DNA of 64,000 nt from Halichoerus grypus (GCF_964656455.1 NC_135721.1:88826754-88890753), one strand, 5' to 3'; positions 47,366 through 58,440 are shown, counted from the first letter of the stretch. Notes: generated from the letters alone by a model not told the origin. A program made the numbers and translations.

Positions 47366-47600
47366 CAGCCATCAGAGCTGCTGAATTCTGAGTAGATGCC
47401 CCAGCCGTGCCTGCTCGCTCTGTAATTCTCCGTGGCTTTGGGTTTGAGTTTTCATGCTGCCCTCTATCCATTGCTCCTCGCATCCTGAGAGTCAGTGTTC
47501 AGTATGTCTGTGCTCATTAATTAATTATAGGTCAGTTAGATGACAATGTTGAAACCAAACCAACTACTTACGAAGGGACAGTCCGTGGCCCCTTCTCCAT
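47366..47600 (+). repeat. Direct repeat pair 1, copy B (235 bp)
   Basis: Partner of 44372-44606, 2994 bp downstream in the same orientation. It retains more CpG (about six against three in copy A), for example gctcgctc and cctcgcatc. Sequence similarity stops abruptly on both sides. Confidence 0.93.
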
Positions 47601-48134
47601 TTCACAGACCAGTTCTGCCTGTTCACTGGCCCTGACCCAACTCATTGAACAGGACCTCCATGAAGCCTAGCCCAGCCCAAAAGTGTGTAGGCCCAGCAGC
47701 TCCCCAGGGGCTTCCCTGTGGCCCCATTTGCCCTGTTCACAGCCAGTGAGTCAGAGGGCCACTTGAGGCCCCAGTTCCTCATCTTACAGTGGAGACAGTA
47801 ACCCCTATTCAGCTAGCCAGTCCTGGGGCTGGGAGGGAAAAAGGAAAATCATGTGTGTGAAGGCATGAATGCTACCCAAGCACAGAGAACTGAGGTATTT
47901 ATTAGTTTGCTGAGGGTATCTGTGAAGGAGGTCCCTATCTTCTTTGAGTCATTTCCTCAACCATGAAGCTGTTTAGTGTAATTCTAAAAGGACAGTAGGC
48001 GTGGGCCTTTGCTATTGTTAGAAGGTGAGCACAACGTTGAATGATAACCCGTCCCTCCCTGACAAAGGCATGTGGTTATCAGGACATCATGTTACCTTTT
48101 TCCCTCTTGGAGTGGCAGCAAGCCCCATGCTCGG

Positions 48135-48300
48135 GCTTGTTGTCTTTATCCCATTTCATCCCCATGACAGCACTCTGAGGGAGGCACCACTGTCCCCATT
48201 TTACACATGGGGAAACTGAAGCCTAGAGGGATGAGTCACTTGCCTAAGGTTGAGGAAGGAGTAGAGCTGGCCGGAGCCCAGGATTTCGGGTGGCAGTGTG
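48135..48300 (+). repeat. MIR
   Basis: 'tatcccatttcatccccatgacagcactctgagggaggcaccactgtccccattttacacatggggaaactgaagcc' and 'gtcacttgcctaaggtt' are well kept MIR core. Confidence 0.88.
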
Positions 48301-49175
48301 GCCTTGTGCAGGGACGGCCTGGCACACTGAGCTGGTGATGAGAGCACGTTGCCCTGGTCACCCAAGGGCCTCATCCTTGCTCCACCCCCACTGCATCCCC
48401 TTAAAAAGGATGAAATCCCACCTGCCACAAGCTTGCATTCACAGCACAGGCTTGAGGGCTACATGCCAGACCAAGGGCTGTTCTTGCCCTTGTCCATATG
48501 TCAGAGCATCAGAACACAGTCCCATTTAAGCAGATCAAGCAGTATGTTGGCCCCACATTTGAGCATAGAACAGGAAGGAACATGCATCCCCGCAAGTTTC
48601 CACTGGGGGCTGACTGGATGGCACATACCTCATCTGCTTCTATTCTCTCCAAGAAAGTAGTTCTAGGGATTCTAGCCCTCGTTCTGTGATCTGCACTTAA
48701 AAACAGAAGATGACAAAAAAACTTGAAAAGTGCTCCGGTCGTGCTTAGATTTATATGATGAGGAGAAGAAAGTCAAGCCAACATTATTTCCTAAGACTTA
48801 TATTTCTTGAAAAAAAATTTTTTCCTTCCAGCTGGCTGAAGAAATATTAGTTATTCACTAACATTTCAAAATGAAGGCCAAATTTTACTCACAGCTCTAC
48901 AGCAGTTCTGTACCCCATGGGTCTTTAGGTGTGAACCCGACCCATATATGATTCCTGTGGGCACTAGTCAGCAGTTACCCCCATTTCCTTGCCTTGGTCA
49001 GGGGAAGTGAAGCTCCGGGCCGTGGATAGCACACAGACTCTCTGGGTATCAGAAGGTCTGGAACAGTAGGTGTTCAACCAACATGACTCCTCCTGTCCCT
49101 GTCAAGCCCTGGCTCTGTCACAGACTCACTGTATGACTCCAAGCACAGAAATGGTACTTCTCCCACACCTGCACA
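48301..49175. other. Intron without recognised repeats
   Basis: Three overlapping open frames (48290-48689) show no domain, codon bias cannot be judged by eye, and no splice context supports them. Confidence 0.4.
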
Positions 49176-49179
49176 CCCG

Positions 49180-49470
49180 CGGTTTCTTCTACCTGGAAAA
49201 GTTTTCCTCCCCTCCCCCCGCTCCTCCCCTCCAAGTTGCCCCGACTACCCCTACCCTAATACCGGGTCCCAGCTTACACATCCTGTATCCCATTAGGCCT
49301 TCCCCCCTTTGTCATCTGTTCCCATAGCACCCTCCACTTGCCTCTCGGTGACACTCACCACTGTTGCAATGAACTTCTTGATTTCCGGCCTTCCCGCAGA
49401 AGACAAGCTCCATCTTATCCCTGTCAAATCTTGGTACCTAGTGTAGTCCCTAATGCATGGCCTTAACACT
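49180..49470 (+). repeat. L2 LINE fragment, sense
   Basis: 'taggccttccccccttt', 'ctgttcccatagcaccctccacttgcc' and 'gaagacaagctccatcttatccctgtcaaatcttggtacctagtgtagtccctaatgc' follow the L2 3' end. Confidence 0.7.
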
Positions 49471-49474
49471 TGCC

Positions 49475-49575
49475 AACCGACTTTATTTCTCTGAGTCCTT
49501 TTTCTCATCTGTTAAGTGGAGATGGTAATGCTTGCTCTACCTCGAAGCATTTGTCAGGCCTTATGGGGTTATTTT
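49475..49575 (-). repeat. MIR fragment, antisense
   Basis: 'tttctctgagtcctttttctcatctgttaagtggagatggtaatgc' and 'tgtcaggccttatggggtt' are the reverse-complement MIR tail. Confidence 0.65.
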
Positions 49576-49644
49576 TTCCAAAAGAGCTATGTAAAACAAA
49601 AAATTTATTACAAATAGTATACATTTTTAGTAAAACAGCTGCAG

Positions 49645-49690
49645 GGAAGGAAGGAAGGATGGATGGATGGAAGGAAGAGAGGGAGAAACG
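49645..49690. repeat. (GGAA)n/(GGAT)n low-complexity tract
   Basis: ggaaggaaggaaggatggat and onward, imperfect tetranucleotide repeats. Confidence 0.9.
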
Positions 49691-49789
49691 TGAATAGCTC
49701 CTACCACCCTTGAGTAATGAAGGGTAAAGTAAAAACGCTACATCCCATCCATTACACTTAACCCTTAACCCCCAACCTAAGGATGCCTG

Positions 49790-50142
49790 GCAACTTTTCT
49801 CCAACAGTAATTAATGAAATAAGTTGTACAATGGCAATGGTAGTAAATATTATAATATAAAAGCAATTACTGAAGAGGCAATTTTAATTCAAAATTGTTT
49901 TATTTACATGAGACTCCAACTTATTTAAAATCCTGGCTCCACTGAGCCTCCTTGAGCTTCCAAAACTATCACCACCTTGGTTACCCAAAGGCAGTCTGCC
50001 AAATGTTATTCTACCTTTACATTAGTGAGAAACTTGGGGAATGCAAGAAGACAGGTAGCTGGGTAGATCAAAGGAGGAACTGAGCCCCCTGAGAAGACTG
50101 TTATGCTGCTCTACAGCAAAAGCTTGCATTCTGGGCTTCTGG
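49790..50142 (+). repeat. Direct repeat pair 2, copy C (about 350 bp)
   Basis: It aligns with 54281-54630 at roughly 80% overall, with small gaps. A 64-bp AT-rich core (49828-49891) differs by a single base from its partner, and a second well kept block is gagcttccaaaact[a/g]tcaccacc. No interspersed repeat family is recognised and no shared reading frame is seen. The uneven divergence suggests selection on the core. Confidence 0.9.
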
Positions 50143-50296
50143 GCCAGTAGATCTGAGGCCATAGAAGCAACACTCCCCATGCGATTCCCTCGGCTGATTA
50201 TAGCTGCAATGAGCTTACATCCTAATGATCACCCATGCCCCATTATAATTACACATAGTGCCTCCTTCACTCTTTGAAGTGTTCTGGTTTAGACCA

Positions 50297-51213
50297 CAAT
50301 GAGATATCACCTCACACCCATTAAGATGGCTACTATCAAGAAAATAAAAAATGAAATAACAGAAAATAAGTGTTGACAAGGATGTGGAGAAATTGGAACC
50401 CTCGTGCACTGTTGGTGGGAATTCTAAAATGGTATAGCCACTATAGAAAAAATACATAGTTCTTCAGAAAATTAAAAATAGAATTACCATATGATCCAGC
50501 AGTTCCACTTTTGGATATTACCTCAAAGAATTGAAAGCATGGTGTCAAAGAGATATTTGCACACCCATGTTCAGAGCTTCATTATTCACAATGGCCAAGA
50601 GATGGAAGCAACCCATAGATGGATGAATGGATAAACAAAATGTGGTATATACCTGCACTGGGATATATTCCGATTTAAAAAAAAAGGAAATGCTGACATG
50701 AGCTGTATAATATATTTTGAGGACACTATGCTAAGTGAAATAAGCCAGCTCCAAAAAGATAAATACTGTGTGTAATTCCACTTATATATAGGGTTATCTA
50801 GAGTAAGTCAAATTCAGACAGAAAGTAGAAGGGTGTTTGCCAGAGGCTGAGGGGTGGGCAGAATGGGAAATTTGTGTTTATAGAGTTTCAGTTTTGTAAA
50901 ATGAAAAGAGTTTCGGGGATAGATGGTGGTAATGGTAGCAAAACAATATGATATAGTTAATGCTACTAAGCTAGCTGTACACTTAAAATGGGGCATCTGG
51001 GTGGCTCAGTCAGTTAAGCGTCCAACTCTTGATTTCAGCTCAGGTTGTGATCTCAGGGTCATGAGATTGAGCCCCTCATCAGCTCCACACTCAGCAGGGG
51101 GGTCTGCTTAAGATTCTCTTCCTCTCTTTCTGCCCCTTCTGCCCTCTCTCTCTTTCTCTCTAAAAAAAAAATGATTAAGATTTATATTATGTTATTTTAA
51201 TACAATTTTTTTT
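50297..51213 (+). repeat. L1 3' end, sense, 5' truncated, carrying a nested SINE
   Basis: It starts in ORF2 ('gagatatcacctcacacccattaag', 'ttcacaatggccaagagatgg') and runs through the 3' untranslated region to 'atgattaagatttatattatgttattttaa' after the SINE. It is flanked by agtgt[t/c]ctggtttagacca at 50278-50296 and 51214-51232 (one mismatch in 19). Confidence 0.93.
50991..51170 (+). mobile_element. CAN-SINE nested in the L1 3' end
   Basis: gggcatctgggtggctcagt head, 'gttaagcgtccaactcttg', 'gagattgagcccctcatc', CT-rich tail and poly(A). It interrupts L1 sequence near cacttaaaatg. Its target-site duplication is short and unclear. Confidence 0.92.
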
Positions 51214-51232
51214 AGTGTCCTGGTTTAGACCA

Positions 51233-53730
51233 AAATTATATGGCCACCCTAATTATAACTCATATTGAATTCATATCAGTCAGTGTTACTCAAAGAAACA
51301 TTTTCAGTGCAAGCCTTTTATTTCTGACTATAGAATAGAAAGCTCGTATGAAGGACTCTAACCTCTCAGCAGGCAGATGGGGAGAAGTTTGAAGGACATT
51401 TGTTTGGGTTGGGTGGCATGATACATGGCGGTTCACACAAGCATCAGGCCACCAGTGTGGGGAAGTCCAGCTTATTCCTTTCATTGACACAGAGCTGGGG
51501 TTCTCTGCGAAAGAAAGGCTCCTTGCAGTTTCTAGAGTGCTTGTCCCAGGGCTGAGGCGGGCCACTCCCAGCAGCTAGAACCCTCACTGAGCTTTCACAA
51601 CTGGACTGTGCCCCCTTCCGTGTTCTGCTCAGGCCAGCTTTCCTGCAACAGCCCACAGCACTTGGGCCTAACAGACTTAGCTAGGAGCTGCCTCCTTCTG
51701 ACAGGCCCTCCTTCGCTCTCTGCACTGAGAACCCCACGTTCTCTAAGAGGTCAACTCTTCCATGAGGTAAGCCCAGGACATGCCAGGCCTCTCTCTTTTC
51801 TCCAAGGTGTGTGGCCTCTTAGCTGTATCACAGCTGTGTGAAAGTGCCCCCGTCACTTCTCCCTAGGACTGTGATCCTTCCTACACGGGCCTTATCTCCT
51901 TCATCAGCTGATAAACTTCCAGAGGGCAGTGTGAAGATGGGATCATAAAGTCTTCTCCTCATTTCTATGACAGGTGTTCAGGAGCTATTGCAGACTGTTT
52001 ATTTTCTGTTCTCTAACATATTTGCCGTGACTTTAGTTAGTATTTAAATTTGCTGGCTTACCCTTCCCCCTTTTCAAGCTTCATACAATGTACCCACACT
52101 TCCAGTGTTATTTTTTTCTCTGAACTTTCTGATGAAGATCATCTGTTGGAAGTCTTTTTTTTTGGAAGTCTTAATGCTAAAACCCTGATAGAGGCAGAGC
52201 TCCTAAAAGAAATGCAAGTTTTCACAAGCTCTTGCCTCTGTGTTGGTCGCATTCCTGAGGGGTTGGGTCACTTGCCCCATGAGCAGCCTCCAAAGAGGAG
52301 TTTAGAGTCAAACCTGGTGCCTGGAGTCAACCTTGTCTCTCTCTCCATCTATGACCTGTTCTAAATAGGGTAAGCTGCATCTAATGCATAAGAAAGTCTA
52401 AATAACAGAGTCTAAAGGAGAAGAATTGCTTTCCAGAGGAATTTTCTACCTTTTATGTATTATGAAAATAAAACTGGCAACAACAATAAGCATGAGCCTG
52501 GAACATGGTCTCTAGGTTTACAGATACCACTGTCTTTCAGTGAAACACCCCAAGGAGGGCATGTCTTTTAATTCCCCACATTATGACAAAGGCTGCTCTG
52601 TTGAATAACATATTCTTCCAGTATTCTGTTGTCTAAATGCAACAACACACAGCTTAGGATGGGTGGAGTGTGGCTAGTCTGGATGCACTAAAGATCCTTC
52701 AATGTTGACATTCTATACACCTACCCTGGAAGGCAATTTGGTATATTTCTTTTTCTAGAAACTCTAATCTCTTCATATGGCCACTTTAGGAGTATCAACT
52801 AGCTGGCAGGTGTTGCAGTCATGAAGATATAAACAAATTTGCTTATACCAAGGAAATGGTTACATAAGGCTAACTTTTCATCCTTTCAACTCATTCAGAA
52901 GCATTAAAGGCAATATTTTAACCCTGAATTTTGTGACTTTGAAATAGACTCATGATATTTTATTACCCCTTTATTTTATCATCTAACACTTCCTCCATCA
53001 CAATATCTGTTGTATTACACCACTCTTAAAATACAGCTTTGGCAACCGGTAATATGAATTCCCAGGTCTCCAAACTTCCAGATCTGTGATTAGTTGCAGT
53101 TAATCCTCTCACATATCATTCCGTCTAGCATCCTATCAAGAACCCAGAAGAGATTTTGCAAACTTTCAAGCAGGAAATCCCTGCACACTACTTAATGGTG
53201 GTGCTGTTTGCCAGGTGTCATGCAAATTTCTTAAGTAAGTCATCCACAAACGTTCCAGGAGCGTCTCCTTAGTGCTTGGCAACAGACATTTTCATGTTGG
53301 ATGAATAAGATCACAAACCTAAGATTGCCAGGTTTAGCAAATAAAAATACAGGAACAATGAATAATTCTTTAATATAAGTACATCCCTCACATTCCTTAT
53401 TATGCATTGGTTATCTGAAATTTGAATTTCACTGGTTACCCTCTATTTGATCTGGCAACACTACAGAAACCATATTTTGGTTAAAAGACCATTATGAAAA
53501 AAAAAATGTCCTATAAAAGTATTTGATCTTTGTTGGGAATTACATAAGAAAATGTCAAGATCTTGGAAGGCCATCTGTATACAAACTGTGGATGCAGCTT
53601 AAATCACAATTCTATCCTGCTTTTCAGGAGAGCTTCCTTGAAAACTAATTTTCTCTTTTCAGTAGAGTAAGCCTCTCCCTGCCAGAAGCGGTGCACTGTG
53701 GTTCCTCTTGATTTTCCACACGAGTGTGTA
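51233..53730. other. Intron, mostly unique
   Basis: No clear SINE or L1. An L2-like snippet may be present around 51865-51960. Open frames at 51290-51656 (-) and 52050-52364 (+) have no recognisable domains. Confidence 0.45.
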
Positions 53731-53778
53731 TGTTTGTGTGTGTGTGTGTGTGTGTGTGCGCGTGTGTGTGTGTGTGTA
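53731..53778. repeat. (TG)n microsatellite with a GCGC interruption
   Basis: Two TG runs separated by gcgcg at about 53758-53762. The 188-aa frame on the - strand (53645-54211) includes a His-Thr repeat made by this tract and is not a gene. Confidence 0.95.
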
Positions 53779-54280
53779 CTGAGTGCTGTACTTGCTGCAA
53801 GTGTTTGGACCTGTTTGGAAATCCAGGTGGGGCTGGAACCACTTGCAGGTCAGAAGCATCTGGCTGAACTCCTGCCCCCCACTGCCCACCATATGTGTCC
53901 TGATGGAAAATATCAGACTTCCACTTTCTATGAGGCAAGGCATGGGCAGCGCTGGGGGGACCTTTTGGTGCCATTCCTAATTTGTATTTTGCTGAGTTAT
54001 TTGTGCCAAGAACTGTCTGTTTTGATAAAGTGGAGACTTTCTTGCTGCCACTGAGGAGAGTTCCTGACCTGTTTCCACATCTGCAGTTGAGGCCAAAGAG
54101 AGTTTTCTGCTGACCTCTGAGAACAGCAGGTGACAGGCTGAGAGCATCACCTCCGAGCATGTGGCTGTCAGGCTGTGAGGCTCTCATTAACGGAATGCTT
54201 GTGGGTGACACTTTCTTTCAAGCTCTGTTTCTTAACCACCATGACTCCCTCAGTTATCACATCCTATTAATTATTCATTG

Positions 54281-54630
54281 CCGAACTTTTTTCCAAATGT
54301 AATTAATGAGTTAAGTTACACAATGGCAATGGTAGTAAATATTATAATATAAAAGCAATTACTGAAGTGGCAATTTTAATTCATTATTTTAATTACATGG
54401 GACTCCAACTTATTTCAAACCCCATCTCCACAGAAATTCCTTTGAGCTTCCAAAACTGTCACCACCTTGGTCACCTGGAGACAGTCGGCGGAATTTTCTT
54501 CCACCTTTACATCAGTGAGCAACTCGGGGAATGCCAGCAGAGAGGCAGCAGGGTGGATTGCAGGCAGGAAACTGGGTGCTCTCAGAAGACCACAGTCCTA
54601 GGGGTCTGGATGGCAGCCTGCATGCTGGGT
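54281..54630 (+). repeat. Direct repeat pair 2, copy D (about 350 bp)
   Basis: Partner of 49790-50142, 4.49 kb downstream in the same orientation. The core at 54320-54383 differs from copy C only by T for A in ctgaag[t/a]ggc. Flanks differ at about one base in four or five with indels. Confidence 0.9.
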
Positions 54631-54639
54631 ATTTTGTTT

Positions 54640-55310
54640 TGGAGAAGGACAAAGGTAGAAGACCTGGGACCTATGGCCCCAGGTAGGACCAGCTTCCTGG
54701 GCCAGTGAACTGTGAGGTCTCAAAGGGCCCCATGATCAGATGGTCTGCACTTAGTTTAACGCTCTGCGGTTGTCCTCCTGAAATCCTTAATAGTTTGGTC
54801 TTTGAATTTATGTTTCATAAGCAAAATCTGAGAGAGAGTGGAGTGTGCAGCAGCTTGGAGTCTCGGGTCACATGCCTCCCAGGGAGCCGCCCGCTCCCCT
54901 GCCGGCTGCCCTGGCCCCACTCTGCGTTCCCTCTTCATCCTGAGCAGCAGCTGCTGCCATCCTGCACTCCAGGGGGAGGGCACATATGCTTTGGGCACCA
55001 TCGTGGCCCTTTCCGCCCCCAGGCTGGCAGCTCCAGGCTCATTCAGTGGGCGACTCTTCCAGAGCGAGCCTCTCCTCTGCCCTGATGCAGGTGCCTAGTA
55101 TGTCCCAGTGCAAAGGTCACAATACCCTTGGGTGTCACCCTTTGCCCATCGTAGTTGGGGCAGCAGGCCCTGGAAAGGGCAGATGCCTGACTCAACTTGA
55201 CTACCCACCCCAGCCAGGCACCACAAGACAAGTTCCCCAGATGCCTGTGAGGGTCTGTACTCACCCCACAAGTACCCTGGTGCCCAGAAAGCACAACATG
55301 AAATAGCAAA
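54640..55310. other. Intron, C+G-rich, no repeats recognised
   Basis: Overlapping open frames on both strands (54705-55085, 54838-55098, 54986-55306) reflect composition. None has a domain, a conserved splice context or AFF3 similarity. Confidence 0.4.
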
Positions 55311-55327
55311 TAAAAAATGCCATGACC

Positions 55328-55510
55328 TGGGGCGCCTGGGTGGCTCAGTCAGTTAAGCATCTGTCTTCGGCTCAGGTTGTGATCCTGGGGTCCTGTGATC
55401 GAGTCCTGCATTGGGCTCCTTGCTCAAGCAGGGAGCCTGCCTCTCTCTCTCCCACTCCCCCTGCTTGTGCTCTCTCTCTCTCAAATAAATAAATAAAATC
55501 TTTAAAAAAA
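55328..55510 (+). mobile_element. CAN-SINE with target-site duplication
   Basis: tggggcgcctgggtggctca head, 'tgcattgggctccttgctc', CT-rich zone, aaataaataaataaaatc and poly(A). The duplication aaaatgccatgacc at 55314-55327 and 55511-55524 is perfect. Confidence 0.96.
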
Positions 55511-55524
55511 AAAATGCCATGACC

Positions 55525-56945
55525 AATCGAGAAACCATGGAAGAAATGAGGGAGCTTTATATTTTAGTACTTGTAATGACACCTTTTTTCCCTGCTTTTT
55601 GAACAAGGGGCTCACATACTTATGCAAATAATGGGGCCTTCAAACCATGTGGCAGGACCTGGCTCCGGGGCTGGGAGAAGCTGGGCCATTTTTAGGAAAT
55701 GCCTGTCTTTTCAGGTGTTAAGATCCTGATGGAGTGTTTTCTTTCATGTGACACTCTGAGGCCCTACATGCATTTTGCTCCTTGGGATTAACTGAGGCAC
55801 ACACTGCCAGGTGTACCCTAATGGCTGCCTACATACCTCCCTCCTGTCCTCTCTTCCTCCTCTGAACTCTCTAACTCATTTTTCTTTCATTGGAAAAAAG
55901 TGAGACTACTTTGAAGCAGATCCTGATCAAAGAGACAAGCCACAGCTTCCAACTGCGAGCTCCCTGTAGGCAAGGACTGTCTCTAGCACCCATCTCAGTG
56001 CTCTGGCCTTTTACCCAGAGCCCAGTTGGGGCCTGACTGCATTTCCCGACTCCGTGCTGTGTGTTGAGTGAAAGTACAGGCTGCAGCCCTGCAGGCCTGG
56101 CTTGTCCCCAGCCCGATGCCTGGGACCATTCAGACCCTGCTGGGAGAACACCATCCATTCAGGCCGGGCCTCAGCTGGGAGTTTTATTGACCTGTTGTAC
56201 GATGCTTGGTGATGCTTCTCCTTTTAGTGGGAAGCTCATTTCTGGGAGCAGGATGGCTCACATTTTCTGTGATGGGGAGTCACAGAACTCAGACTTATTG
56301 GCACCATCCTCAGGAATAATAAAGCAAATAAAATTATACTGACCACATTTCAGTTTATTTCATTCCCCCTTCTGTTTCTTACCCACCCCCCACCGCCCTT
56401 CCTTTCTCCCTCTTTGCTCAGCCTACCCGTAAAACAACCTCTCTATTTTCAGCAAACCTTAAAGAAACAAAGGCCTGACTCCAATGTTCCTTTCCTCAAA
56501 TAAAATGTCATTCTTGTAATTTCCCTCTCGGTTCAGTTCATTCTCAGCTTCTGCATGTGGGTGTCGCTTACGATCATGAGTGTCTCCCAGGGGCACAGCC
56601 TCCACAGAGTATGTTCTGAGAGGGCCACAGTGGTTGAGGGAGAGCCCACCTCCCTGACTCATTTGCCCTCTACTCCAGCAGAGGCTGCACCAAAGTGGGG
56701 CTGGACACCCCCTGATCCAGCATTTCTCCCATGAGCCTCACACTGAGAATGGTCTTCCTATTTTAAATCACGTATATTTGCTCAAAGAATTTCTGCTTCG
56801 CACGGTACAGGAAATCAGTCAATCCCGATCTATTTCTTCAGCTCTTCTCATCACCACCTGTGTGTCTACATAGAAGGGCTGCTTGGTGCCGGACTCTGTA
56901 AAATCGAAGGAAATATAAATAGCTCCACCCCCACCCGAGCCTGTT
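55525..56945. other. Intron, mostly unique
   Basis: A possible L2 scrap lies at 55945-55990 (gcgagctccctgtaggcaaggactg). No coding support. Confidence 0.4.
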
Positions 56946-56949
56946 TTGA

Positions 56950-57265
56950 CTCCCCCCTGCACACCCGCCCTCTGTGGATCTCTGTTTCCTGCTAGTTTCT
57001 GGATTCCCACCCGTAATCCACCCCTTTGCCTAGAGCTTGTCCCCTTCTCTGTTCCGCTAGCTAAATCTAGGTTAGGGCCCTGCTCAGGCACCACCTCCTC
57101 CGGGGACACCTACCTGCAAACTCCAGCCCTCCTGGAGTTTCTCTGGAGTTATTCTCCTGGTCTCTAAACTCTTACGAGTAAGAATTTTGTCACAGAATTT
57201 CGCACTTAAAATATACTGTCTTCTTGTGAACATTATCCTAGGCCCTCCAACTCTGAGGACGCGGA
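56950..57265 (+). repeat. Possible L2 fragment, sense
   Basis: 'tgctcaggcaccacctcctccggggacac' and 'ttctcctggtctctaaac' resemble the L2 3' region. Weak. It is cut at 57283 by a SINE. Confidence 0.35.
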
Positions 57266-57282
57266 TTAACATGGTGCTTCTT

Positions 57283-57479
57283 TTTTTGTTGATGTTAAAG
57301 ATTTTATTTTTTGAGAGAGAGAGACAGCAAGAGAGGGAACACAAGCAGGGGGGAGTGGGAGAGGGAGAAGCAGGCTTCCCGCCGAGCAGGAAGCCCGATG
57401 TGGGGCTCGATCCCAGGACCCTGGGACCATGACCCGAGCCGAAGGCAGACGCTTAACGACTGAGCCACCCAGGCGCCCC
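57283..57479 (-). mobile_element. CAN-SINE, young-looking, with 16-bp target-site duplication
   Basis: It runs from 'agattttattttttgagagag' to the head gagccacccaggcgcccc. The interior 'cgatgtggggctcgatcccaggaccctggg' is close to the caniform consensus. The duplication taacatggtgcttctt at 57267-57282 and 57480-57495 is perfect. Confidence 0.97.
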
Positions 57480-57730
57480 TAACATGGTGCTTCTTGCCCC
57501 CACCACACTCAGAACAGTGCCAGGCAGGGAGTGTGTGCAAAGCCACAGCGCAGGGCAAGAAAGCACTTACAAATCCTTAATGGCAGAAAACTCCTCATTG
57601 ACCTAAAACTAAAATGGAAGGTGCTCTGGATATAACTGGCTTCAGGCAGATAATGCCTTTGGCTCATCCTTGAAGTCACTTTACACACAGCAGCATAAGA
57701 AACCTCCAGCCCCCAGGACGGCGCCTGGCA

Positions 57731-57853
57731 TATCAGAGGCTCCATGCATCGTTGTCAGGGGGATGTTTGTGATCAGAGGCTCCATGCATAGTTGTCAGGG
57801 GAATGTTTGTGATCAGAGGCTCCATGCATCGTTGTCAGGGGAATGTTTGTGAT
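57731..57853 (+). repeat. Minisatellite, three copies of a 40-bp unit
   Basis: Units start at 57733, 57773 and 57813 with tcagaggctccatgcat. They differ by only a few bases (for example gcatcgtt against gcatagtt). Confidence 0.95.
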
Positions 57854-58172
57854 TGCCTAGACTTCTAGCAGTAGCAAAGCTAGGAATGTGTCATGCGCTC
57901 AGCCGTTATGCAGGAACCCTACATGCACATTCAGGAAGAAAACACAAGACAGCATGTTATAGTCAACTCTGGACGAACTACCAGTAGCGAATCATCTCTG
58001 ACTTCTGGCACTGATGTCCTCTGGCTGTTTTCTTGGCCTCCCCACTGCTCATCATCCCTAATGGGGGAAAGGAAAAGAATTAACATAGAAATTACCATAG
58101 CGTCTAGTTAGGAATTCTGATATAAGGCATTTGTAGAGATAAGTAATGAAAATGAGGGTCACCAGGGTTTGC

Positions 58173-58216
58173 TTTGTAATTAACTATAGATTTTCTTTGT
58201 AATTAACTATAGATAT
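58173..58216 (+). repeat. 22-bp tandem duplication
   Basis: ctttgtaattaactatagat occurs twice in a row with ttt and att after each. Confidence 0.9.
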
Positions 58217-58440
58217 TGGAGGTCAGAGGAACCTCAGACATCATCTCATCCATGACCGTCTCTTTTTTTTTAATTTTATTTTATTATGTTATGTTAATCA
58301 CTATACATTACATCATTAGTTTTTGATGTAGTGTTCCATGATTCATTGTTTGCGTGCCCGTTTCTTAACAGATGAGGAAGCAGAGGCCCACAGGTGTGAC
58401 TAGAACCCAGGTGTTCAGGTGTCCAGGCTGCACAGCTCTC
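58217..58440. repeat. MIR-like fossil split by an L1 tail
   Basis: 'ggaggtcagaggaacctcagacatcatctcatcc' on the left and 'ttaacagatgaggaagcagaggcccac' on the right form one old SINE-like sequence interrupted by 58262-58356. Confidence 0.5.
58262..58356 (-). mobile_element. Very short 5'-truncated L1 3' end, antisense
   Basis: 'tttttaattttattttattatgttatgttaatcactatacattacatcattag' through 'gattcattgtttgcgtg'. Same subfamily as 39052 and 41154. The flanks ccgtctctt and cccgtttctt suggest a short target-site duplication. Confidence 0.88.

Noticed and set aside
53645..54211. Longest open frame in the window (188 aa, - strand)
   Set aside because: It crosses the TG microsatellite (His-Thr repeat), has no domain, and has no splice or promoter context.
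54705..55306. Cluster of overlapping open frames in C+G-rich DNA
   Set aside because: All three frames are open on one or both strands because stops are rare in this composition; none resembles AFF3 or another family.
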